Shown here: positions 26,044 to 32,770 of the stretch, piece after piece
Numbering within the stretch: position 1 is the first letter of the stretch
How the letters are laid out: the number at the start of each line of letters is the position of its first letter
DNA from: an uncultured Granulosicoccaceae bacterium
GTDB lineage: Bacteria; Pseudomonadota; Gammaproteobacteria; Granulosicoccales; Granulosicoccaceae
DNA length: 64,000 bases
NCBI GenBank assembly: GCA_937927895.1
Contig: CALGKA010000018.1
Coordinates: 62,001 to 126,000, forward strand
Direction of reading: 5' to 3'
The notes under the pieces: model-generated
Told to the model about the DNA's origin: nothing
Databases searched by the model: none
Seen by the model: the letters and a program-made list of their open reading frames with translations, nothing else
Translations under genes and position numbers: made by a program

Positions 26044-27900
26044 ATGGCTTGGACTCGACAAATACTGCGTGTAAATCTGACTGACGGGACCTGCATAGCT
26101 GAGCCCTTAAACATGGACTGGGCCAACCAATACCTAGGCCAACGCGGGCTCGCGACCCGGTACCTGGTAGATGAAATTGATCCCAAGTGTGATGCGCTAG
26201 GGCCGCACAATAAGATGATTATGGCTACCGGACCATTAACCGGCACCATGGCGTCAACGGGTGGTAGGTATTCAGTTATCACAAAAAGCCCACTCACCGG
26301 TGGTGTTGCTTGTTCTAACTCGGGTGGTTTTTTTGGTGCAGAACTTAAGAGCGCCGGCTGGGACATGATCATCTTCGAAGGTGTTTCACCACGCCCGGTT
26401 TATTTGAATATTGTTAATGAAGTGGCCACCCTCGAAGATGCTTCAGAAATTTGGGGTAAAACGTGTTGGGAGACAGAAGAACTTCTACATGTGGCTCATC
26501 AAGAACCACAAATGCGTATAGCAAGTGTTGGCCGGTCAGCTGAAGCGGGTTGCTTATTCTCAGCGATCGTAAATGACCTGCACAGAGCGGCAGGGCGTTC
26601 AGGGGTCGGTACTGTAATGGCTTCTAAAAACCTTAAGGCTGTATCGGTTCGCGGAACGCTGGGTGTCGGAAATATCAAAGATCCTGTGCGCTTTATGGAG
26701 TCTGTAACTGCGGGTAAAAAAGTACTCGCTGAAAATGCCGTAACGGGTGAAGGCTTACCGGCACTTGGTACGCAAGTACTGATGAATGTAATTAATGAAG
26801 TTGGCGCGATGCCGACTCGAAACATGCAGGAAGTACAGTTCGAAGGTGCACATAAAATATCAGGTGAAGCGATGCTTGAACCACGTGCGAGTGATGGCAA
26901 GCCTAACTTAACCCGCAATGGTGGCTGCTTTGCTTGTACTATTTCTTGTGGTCGTATATCAACCGTTGATCGACAGCACTTTTCAGTGAAAGACAAGCCA
27001 CAATATTGGGGCAATTCCGGTGGCCTTGAATATGAAGCGGCATGGGCACTAGGTTCTGACACGGGTGTTGATGATCTAGACGCACTGACTTACGTGAACT
27101 TCATATGCAACGAAGATGGCATGGATCCAATAACCTTCGGTGCGACCGTTGCAGCAGCAATGGAGCTATACGAAGCCGGCTCAATCACTAAGCAACAAAC
27201 TGATGGTGTTGAACTTAAGTTTGGCAGTGCTGAGGCACTGTGTTGGGCGGTTGAACAATCAGCGGTCAGTGCCGGGTTTGGCGCTGATTTAAACCTTGGA
27301 TCAAAAAGATTGTGTGAAAAGTACGGTCGACCTGAGATGTCTATGACGGTTAAAGGTCAGGAATTTCCAGCTTACGATCCACGTGGTATTCAGGGTATGG
27401 GCTTAGCTTACGCAACGTCTAACCGTGGCGCTTGCCACCTACGCGGATACACAGTTTCTGCGGAGGTTCTAGGTGTTCCTGAAAAAATGGACCCGTTGGC
27501 AACTGAAGGAAAAGCGGGTTTAGTTAAAGCTTTTCAAGATGCAACAGCTGCTGTTGATTCAGCCGGGCTTTGTGTGTTCACTACTTTTGCATGGACACTT
27601 GACGATATCTCGCCACAAATTGATTCTGCATGCGATGGTGATTGGTCGCCAGAGCGTCTAGTTGAAGTAGGTGAGAGAATTTGGCAGCTTGAGCGTGACT
27701 TCAACATGAAGGCGGGTCTTACAGGTGCTGACGATACGCTCCCAGATAGATTGCTTAAGGATGCCGCTAAAAGCGGGCCTGCAAAAGGTAAGGTCTGTGA
27801 GCTTGGTAATATGTTGCCTGAATACTATCAGCTTCGTGGTTGGACTCCCGATGGTAGCTTAACACCTGAAACTCGTAGCAAGTTCGGGTTGCCTGCTTAG
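26044..27900 (+). CDS. aor: Aldehyde:ferredoxin oxidoreductase catalytic subunit (tungsten enzyme)
   Basis: Oxidises aldehydes to carboxylic acids (or the reverse) at a tungsten, or less likely molybdenum, bis-pyranopterin centre. The [4Fe-4S] ligands are NGGCFACTISCGR (C-x2-C-x3-C) near residue 300 and a downstream Cys in SAGLCVFTTFAW. The N-terminus VNLTDGTCIAEPL with YLGQRGLATRYL and TGPLTGTMASTGGRY matches the family pterin-binding first domain. Length 618 aa is normal. A strong terminator hairpin follows the stop. The preceding ferredoxin and following FAD protein suggest a three-subunit, NAD(P)H-linked form like AorABC of Aromatoleum. The metal is inferred from the family. Confidence 0.95.
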   Translation: MAWTRQILRVNLTDGTCIAEPLNMDWANQYLGQRGLATRYLVDEIDPKCDALGPHNKMIMATGPLTGTMASTGGRYSVITKSPLTGGVACSNSGGFFGAELKSAGWDMIIFEGVSPRPVYLNIVNEVATLEDASEIWGKTCWETEELLHVAHQEPQMRIASVGRSAEAGCLFSAIVNDLHRAAGRSGVGTVMASKNLKAVSVRGTLGVGNIKDPVRFMESVTAGKKVLAENAVTGEGLPALGTQVLMNVINEVGAMPTRNMQEVQFEGAHKISGEAMLEPRASDGKPNLTRNGGCFACTISCGRISTVDRQHFSVKDKPQYWGNSGGLEYEAAWALGSDTGVDDLDALTYVNFICNEDGMDPITFGATVAAAMELYEAGSITKQQTDGVELKFGSAEALCWAVEQSAVSAGFGADLNLGSKRLCEKYGRPEMSMTVKGQEFPAYDPRGIQGMGLAYATSNRGACHLRGYTVSAEVLGVPEKMDPLATEGKAGLVKAFQDATAAVDSAGLCVFTTFAWTLDDISPQIDSACDGDWSPERLVEVGERIWQLERDFNMKAGLTGADDTLPDRLLKDAAKSGPAKGKVCELGNMLPEYYQLRGWTPDGSLTPETRSKFGLPA

Positions 27901-27951
27901 GTTGATGAGTTGCAAACTACATTGCAGTGAGTATCTATATTTATAAAGTAG

Positions 27952-27985
27952 AAAGAGCGGCAAGCCATTTGCCGCTCTTTTTTTT
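27952..27985 (+). terminator. Rho-independent terminator after aor
   Basis: 12-bp perfect stem AAAGAGCGGCAA / TTGCCGCTCTTT with a 5-nt loop and eight T residues. It lies 52 bp after the aor stop and separates aor from the FAD-protein gene, so the latter needs its own promoter or read-through. Confidence 0.9.
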
Positions 27986-28081
27986 CGATTAAGTTTTGTT
28001 TGAGTTTGAGTTGATTACCGCTTTTACAAGCATTGTGTAATACACCTTCGGGAATTCAACTTTCAGCTAGGGAGAACGCAA

Positions 28082-29341
28082 ATGATTTATGTAGTAGTAG
28101 GGTCAGGGCCTGCGGGTGTTGTGGCTACTGAACAATTAAGAAAGCTAGATCCATTGGCTAATATTACTTTGATTGGTGCCGAACCTGAGCCACCTTACTC
28201 GCGCATGGCCATTCCTTATTATCTGACCAGTAAAATTGATGAAAGCGGAACTTATTTACGTAAGCAAGCAAGTCATTTTGAAAATTATAAAGTCGATGTT
28301 GTTCGTCAGCGCGTTACATCCATAGATACAGAGCTAAATCGTTTGATCACAGATGATGGTCAAGTCAGACGCTACGATAAATTACTGATTGCCACCGGTG
28401 CAAGCCCGGTAGTGCCGCCGGTACCTGGTATCGATTCCCCTGGTGTACACAATTGTTGGACACTTGCAGATGCCAGAGAGATTGTTAAGTTGGCAAAGCC
28501 CGGTGCAAGTGTTGTGTTAATGGGAGCTGGATTCATTGGTTGCATTATTCTTGAATCATTGGCACTGCGTGAGGTGAACCTTACAGTTGTTGAAATGGAA
28601 AATCGCATGGTGCCACGCATGATGAACGATGTATCTGGCAACATGATTAAAAGCTGGTGTGAGCAAAAAGGTGTAGATGTACATACTTCTACACGTGCTG
28701 ATTCAATAGAGCAGCTCAGTGGTGGCAAATTACGTGTCAGTCTAAGTACCGGACAATCTATTGATGCAGACCTTGTGATCAGTGCCACTGGGGTAGCACC
28801 GAATATGGATTTCGCCGCCGATAGCGGGCTTCAAATTGATCAGGGTATCGTTGTAAATGATTACCTACAAACCAGTGATGCCGATATCTATGCCGCTGGT
28901 GATGTTTGCCAGGGTAAAGATTTTAATACCGGTGAGTACGCTGTTCAGGCAATCCAGCCAACAGCCGTTGAGCATGCCAAAGTAGCGGCTACCAATATGG
29001 TTAGGGGGCATCGTACTGAACACGTCGGCAATGTAAACATGAATGTATTAGATACCTTAGGATTGGTTTCTGCATCATTTGGTATGTGGATGGGTGTGCC
29101 CGGTGGTGATTCTACGGAGCTGGTTAATGAGGACGAACATAAGTATCTGAGCTTGCAATTCCAGGACGATATCTTAGTCGGTGCGAGCAGCCTGGGGTTA
29201 ACTCAGCATGTGGGAGTGTTGCGTGGTTTGATTCAATCTAAGACACGGCTTGGCGCTTGGAAAGAAAAACTTATGAAAGACCCTATGCGTATCATGGAAG
29301 CGTATTTGGCATGTTCGCAGTCTCAGGTGGGTGTTGCCTAA
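28082..29341 (+). CDS. FAD-dependent NAD(P)H oxidoreductase (AorC-like)
   Basis: Pyridine nucleotide-disulfide oxidoreductase-type flavoprotein. The FAD-binding Rossmann motif VVGSGPAGVVATEQLRKL is at the N-terminus, the ATGASPVVPPVPG linker follows, the NAD(P) motif VVLMGAGFIGCIILESLAL is near residue 145, and DADIYAAGDVCQG is the second FAD motif. No redox CxxC is seen, so it resembles NADH:acceptor oxidoreductases rather than thiol reductases. Next to aor it most likely transfers electrons between the ferredoxin subunit and NAD(P), as proposed for AorC. A GGGAG ribosome-binding site sits 6-7 bases before the ATG. Confidence 0.88.
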   Translation: MIYVVVGSGPAGVVATEQLRKLDPLANITLIGAEPEPPYSRMAIPYYLTSKIDESGTYLRKQASHFENYKVDVVRQRVTSIDTELNRLITDDGQVRRYDKLLIATGASPVVPPVPGIDSPGVHNCWTLADAREIVKLAKPGASVVLMGAGFIGCIILESLALREVNLTVVEMENRMVPRMMNDVSGNMIKSWCEQKGVDVHTSTRADSIEQLSGGKLRVSLSTGQSIDADLVISATGVAPNMDFAADSGLQIDQGIVVNDYLQTSDADIYAAGDVCQGKDFNTGEYAVQAIQPTAVEHAKVAATNMVRGHRTEHVGNVNMNVLDTLGLVSASFGMWMGVPGGDSTELVNEDEHKYLSLQFQDDILVGASSLGLTQHVGVLRGLIQSKTRLGAWKEKLMKDPMRIMEAYLACSQSQVGVA

Positions 29342-29467
29342 ATACAAAAACAATAACGTGTTTAACCGATGTAAATACTGTTTGCTTTAACGAGGCGTGC
29401 TGCCTCTCTTTAAGAAAAAATACCGTACGCAAATAGTTTGTGATACGCGTGCTTAGCTAGGGCTTGA

Positions 29468-29722
29468 ATGAAGATTACTTTCAAACTATACGCGACGCTT
29501 CAGCATCTTTTGCCGAGCGATGCGGTAAATAATGCAATAGAAATAGAGGTGCCAGATGATGTAACACTGCATCAGGTTATTGATCGATTTAACGTGCAAC
29601 ATAAAGATGCCCACTTGGTGCTTGTAAATGGCCGATACTATGACGAGGAAGCACGAGATCAGCCGGGTATTCTAAAAGAGACTGATGTCATAGCAGTTTG
29701 GCCGCCTGTTGCCGGTGGATAG
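29468..29722 (+). CDS. MoaD/ThiS-family sulfur carrier
   Basis: Small beta-grasp protein (84 aa) ending in the activated tail VAGG, which is adenylated and thiocarboxylated before delivering sulfur. Its place between the oxidoreductase genes and moaA points to the dithiolene step of pyranopterin (molybdopterin/tungstopterin) synthesis. Extra moaD-like genes within AOR operons are known from Aromatoleum and archaea. No moaE is in the window, so the large synthase subunit must come from elsewhere. Confidence 0.88.
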   Translation: MKITFKLYATLQHLLPSDAVNNAIEIEVPDDVTLHQVIDRFNVQHKDAHLVLVNGRYYDEEARDQPGILKETDVIAVWPPVAGG

Positions 29723-29746
29723 TCTGATTGAAACTGGTACTAAGTG

Positions 29747-30034
29747 ATGGACAATAAATTTAGCCGTGAAATGGGCTATACCCGCGAAGAGTTTTTTCGT
29801 CTTTTACCTTCTGCAATTAATGATCGGCCGCACACGCAAGACGCTGTTGGTATAACAGTAGATGCGGCGCCTGGGACCGTTAGAATTGATGTTGGCGAAG
29901 AGCAAGTGCGAAAGATTGCATCTTTTTCTTTACCTTATGTCAAAGTTGACTTCGCATTTGAGAATTTTCATCCTGACGAGCAAGCCCTATTTATGCGATA
30001 TTTTGACCTACGTTACCAGCGCGGTGGTGGTTAG
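29747..30034 (+). CDS. Uncharacterised small protein between moaD and moaA
   Basis: I do not recognise this 95-aa protein. It starts at ATG 29747 (or the adjacent GTG 29744) 24 bp after the moaD-like stop, and is soluble by composition. It opens with GYTREEFFRLLPSAI, has a central strand-rich part (VGITVDAAPGTVRIDVG) and ends FDLRYQRGGG. The Tyr/Phe-rich C-terminal half and terminal Gly run are notable beside a Gly-Gly-tailed MoaD. Position suggests a role in maturation or cofactor loading of the aldehyde oxidoreductase, but the sequence does not prove any activity. Confidence 0.75.
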   Translation: MDNKFSREMGYTREEFFRLLPSAINDRPHTQDAVGITVDAAPGTVRIDVGEEQVRKIASFSLPYVKVDFAFENFHPDEQALFMRYFDLRYQRGGG

Positions 30035-30175
30035 ATTGTGGTGGTTAGGTTATTGAAAATTGCAGTGAGTTGTGAATAACAGTGCAATAATGGATAGCGT
30101 ATTCGGTCAAACTGACACACACAGCAAACCATCATTTAAGATCATAAGTAAATTTAAGGAACCTAATTAAATTCA

Positions 30176-31207
30176 ATGGACACGCCAAGTACTACAGCCG
30201 CTATCACTGATGGGTTAAATCGCCCGATCCACGATTTGCGCGTGTCTGTTACAGATCGCTGTAACTTCCGCTGTGTTTATTGCATGCCAAAAGAGAAATT
30301 TGGCAAGGGCTATCAATTCTTAGCTAAAAAAGAATTACTTTCATTTGAAGAAATCATTCGTATTGTAAAAGCCTTCTCAGCTATAGGCGTTCGCAAAATA
30401 CGTTTAACCGGTGGTGAACCTCTGGTGCGTAGTGAGCTTGAGAAACTCGTTGAGCAAATAGCGTCTATTGATTTAATAGACGATATCAGCCTGACCACTA
30501 ACGGCGTGTTACTCACAGAGAAGCGTGCCCGTAGTTTACGAGATGCAGGCCTCGGTCGTGTAAACATAAGCCTGGATGCACTGGACGATAAAACATTCAT
30601 GGCGGTCAATGATGTCGGAGTTCCAGTGCAAAAAGTACTAGATGGTATTTCGGTGGCGGCCGCTGCAGGTTTTGACTCAGTGAAGGTTAATATGGTCGTT
30701 AAGCGTGGCCTTAATGAGCACAGTATTCTGCCAATGGCTGAGTATTTCCATGGTTCCGGCCAGATACTTCGGTTTATAGAGTTTATGGATGTTGGCAATA
30801 CCAATAGCTGGAAAAACAGTGAGGTCATTACTGCTGCTGAAATAGCTGAACAGATTAATAGGCAAAACCCGATCGAAAAAGTCCCGCCTAACTACCGTGG
30901 TGAGGTAGCTAATCGCTGGCGTTATGTTGATGGCGGCGGAGAAATAGGAATCATTGCCTCTGTTAGTGAGCCCTTCTGTGGCGATTGTAGTCGTGCGCGT
31001 CTTTCAGCGGTGGGCAAGCTCTACACGTGTCTGTTTGCAGCGGATGGTCATGATCTTATGAGCTTAATTCGTGGTGGAGCAAGTGATGCTGATCTGAACG
31101 AAAAGCTCAGTGCTCTATGGCAGCGCCGCCGCGACCGATATTCTGAGACCCGTACGGTAGAGTCGGTTTTACGACCAAAAGTAGAAATGTCCCATATTGG
31201 TGGCTAG
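30176..31207 (+). CDS. moaA: GTP 3',8-cyclase MoaA
   Basis: Radical-SAM enzyme that, with MoaC, makes cyclic pyranopterin monophosphate, the first step of Mo/W pterin synthesis. The SAM-cluster motif is CNFRCVYCMP, the second cluster ligands are in EPFCGDCSRARLSAVGKLYTC, and the C-terminus ends in the conserved Gly-Gly (MSHIGG) that enters the active site in trans. RLTGGEPLVR is the usual GGEP motif. Length 343 aa is slightly above E. coli MoaA (329). An AAGGA lies about 14 bases before the ATG, a long spacing. The stop codon is embedded in an 11-bp tandem repeat. Confidence 0.95.
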   Translation: MDTPSTTAAITDGLNRPIHDLRVSVTDRCNFRCVYCMPKEKFGKGYQFLAKKELLSFEEIIRIVKAFSAIGVRKIRLTGGEPLVRSELEKLVEQIASIDLIDDISLTTNGVLLTEKRARSLRDAGLGRVNISLDALDDKTFMAVNDVGVPVQKVLDGISVAAAAGFDSVKVNMVVKRGLNEHSILPMAEYFHGSGQILRFIEFMDVGNTNSWKNSEVITAAEIAEQINRQNPIEKVPPNYRGEVANRWRYVDGGGEIGIIASVSEPFCGDCSRARLSAVGKLYTCLFAADGHDLMSLIRGGASDADLNEKLSALWQRRRDRYSETRTVESVLRPKVEMSHIGG

Positions 31208-31240
31208 TTGGTGGCTAGTTGGTGGCTAGTTGGTGGCTTG
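31197..31240. repeat. 11-bp tandem repeat across the moaA stop codon
   Basis: Four direct copies of TTGGTGGCTAG, the last ending TTG. The first copy contains the last MoaA codons and the TAG stop. Because the unit is not a multiple of three, each extra copy lies in a different frame and none extends the protein. It looks like a slippage-prone microrepeat. Confidence 0.9.
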
Positions 31241-31294
31241 GTACATTGGTCAGAGATAATCAGCATGCAGCGTTTAAAGATAGGTAAATATTAA

Positions 31295-31621
31295 GTGTTC
31301 GCATTATTAGACACCAATATCCGTGAAGTTACCGCAGACGCGCTGGGCGCTTATAATGCGATGGAGACCACCAAGCGGCGGCATTTTGACTACATGAATC
31401 TACTGGAGGCAAAACAAAAGAAGTTTAATCTAAGCGCAACCCAGGATGAGTCAGATTTGTTGGCAAGCTTGCTTCTTGATCATAATCAGGCCGTGGCTCA
31501 CTTTAAGAAGCAATCGAAAAGCTTGCAGCAAGCCCACCCGGAAGCGCATCACGCCTTATTTGCTTATATATCGGTGCTCAATGAGGCGATAAGTGAGGTT
31601 GTTCAACATCCCAGCCACTGA
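31295..31621 (+). CDS. Small hypothetical helical protein
   Basis: 108 aa with a GTG start, not recognised. It is soluble and looks entirely helical, with a Lys-rich middle (RRHFDYMNLLEAKQKKFNLS) and a His-rich end. No cysteines, signal peptide or membrane segment. It lies between moaA and the exopolysaccharide leader, and could be a separate gene or the end of the moaA transcript unit. Coding status is supported by the absence of competing frames and length only. Confidence 0.55.
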   Translation: MFALLDTNIREVTADALGAYNAMETTKRRHFDYMNLLEAKQKKFNLSATQDESDLLASLLLDHNQAVAHFKKQSKSLQQAHPEAHHALFAYISVLNEAISEVVQHPSH

Positions 31622-31997
31622 TTTTTGGTTTTTGCAGTAGCGCTTGTAACTCGCGGATAACACAGTATCAACTTTATGTAACAATGAAGTAGGTTCGCCA
31701 GCGGTTGATTTGAAGTATCATTCTCTCAAAAGGGAGAGTATGCCTACTTTCCGTTTCGTTTTTTTACGAATTCAGGGTAAGTAAGCTGGTTACTCAGCCG
31801 ACATAAACACTATTAGGAACCCGCCGCATTCTGGTTCGTATGTTATACGGCATGCCCGTCTAGGGTGCGTTTGTGATGTGGTTGGCGTTCTTTTTACTAT
31901 AATTTGTCGAAGGCAGATTCAAATTTCCGCGGATTTCAGTTTCTAGACAGTGACACAGACGTAAGCTGCGCGAAATCACCGCGATAGGGTAAATTCT
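31622..31997. promoter_or_regulatory. 376-bp leader/promoter region of the exopolysaccharide operon
   Basis: No ORF. It contains a nested hairpin at 31686-31750 (listed separately), a small hairpin CGTAT/ATACG near 31840, and a perfect -10 hexamer TATAAT at 31898-31903, 95 bp before the first gene, without a well-placed -35. The lack of a -35 box would fit activator-dependent transcription, common for exopolysaccharide genes. No ops/JUMPStart element was seen. Confidence 0.5.
31687..31749 (+). other. Nested hairpin in the exopolysaccharide operon leader
   Basis: Outer arms AAGTAGG (31687-31693) and CCTACTT (31743-31749) enclose an inner hairpin CATTCTCTC / GAGAGTATG with one T-T mismatch and a 6-nt loop. 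A T-rich run (GTTTTTTTACG) follows about 10 bp later. This could be a terminator of the upstream unit, an attenuator, or a structured regulatory RNA; it does not match a c-di-GMP riboswitch as far as I can tell. Confidence 0.45.
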
Positions 31998-32756
31998 ATG
32001 AAAACATTAGTCCGCAACATATTCGGGTTTGTAGCGCTATTGACTGCCACATTCAGCGCTAACCTATATGCTCAAGAAGCATATAAGTTAAGCCCTGGCG
32101 ATGAGGTCTCGGTGACTGTCTTTGGGCAGGCCGATCTGTCGATAACTGGCAAGCTCGATGAAAACGGAACGTTGAACTATCCGTTGCTAGGTGCTGTGAG
32201 TGCAGGTGGTCTTACCGTGTCGCAGTTAGAGCGCACTATTACCCGTGAGCTTTCTGGCAGCTACTTAGTAAGCCCGGACGTACGAGTCTCAGTGGCTGAG
32301 TATCGACAAGTTTATATTAACGGTGAGGTAAATAGCCCAGGCGGTTTTGATTACAAGCCAGGGTTAACGCTGGATAAAGCTATTGCGCTTGCAGGTGGCT
32401 TTGCAGAGAAAGCCTCTAAAGAACGTATCACTTTGACCCGGGTTATTAACGGCGAATCACAGCTTTTTAGCATGCGCCCAACAGATGCCGTGCTGCCTGG
32501 TGACATCATCGATGTTGCAGAATACCTGCAGATCTTTGTCAACGGCGAAGTTCAGCGCCCTGGTAACTACCCTTACCAACCCGGCTTAACACTTGAGAAA
32601 ACCATTGCCCTAGCAGGCGGTTTTACAGGTAGAGCATCGAAAAAACGCATCAAGGTATCGCGTGAAGTCGATGGTCAGCAGCAGCAGGGTAAAATCAGAA
32701 TGCGAGATCCGGTTTATCCGGGAGATATAGTTTCCGTGCCAGAAGGCTTCTTCTAG
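31998..32756 (+). CDS. Polysaccharide export protein, Wza/GumB-like with two SLBB domains
   Basis: Outer-membrane/periplasmic exopolysaccharide export component. A Sec signal peptide (about 25 residues, ending NLYAQ) is followed by the Poly_export domain (YKLSPGDEVSVTVFGQ) and two SLBB modules (residues about 105-175 and 178-250). The two modules share near-identical blocks, PGLTLDKAIALAGGF and PGLTLEKTIALAGGF, which suggests internal duplication. The signal has no Cys, so it is not a lipoprotein, and the C-terminal amphipathic helix of E. coli Wza is absent; GumB-type exporters are similar. First gene of the plus-strand arm, 14 bp before the kinase gene. Confidence 0.92.
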   Translation: MKTLVRNIFGFVALLTATFSANLYAQEAYKLSPGDEVSVTVFGQADLSITGKLDENGTLNYPLLGAVSAGGLTVSQLERTITRELSGSYLVSPDVRVSVAEYRQVYINGEVNSPGGFDYKPGLTLDKAIALAGGFAEKASKERITLTRVINGESQLFSMRPTDAVLPGDIIDVAEYLQIFVNGEVQRPGNYPYQPGLTLEKTIALAGGFTGRASKKRIKVSREVDGQQQQGKIRMRDPVYPGDIVSVPEGFF

Positions 32757-32770
32757 TTGAGCTTGTTTAC

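Noticed and set aside
30035-30175. Possible molybdenum-cofactor (Moco) riboswitch upstream of moaA
   Set aside because: The 141-bp region shows no clear multi-stem architecture I could match; the claim would need a covariance-model search.
31622-31997. Possible c-di-GMP riboswitch or ops/JUMPStart element before the exopolysaccharide operon
   Set aside because: Neither the GEMM-type conserved blocks nor GGCGGTAGCGT is present.
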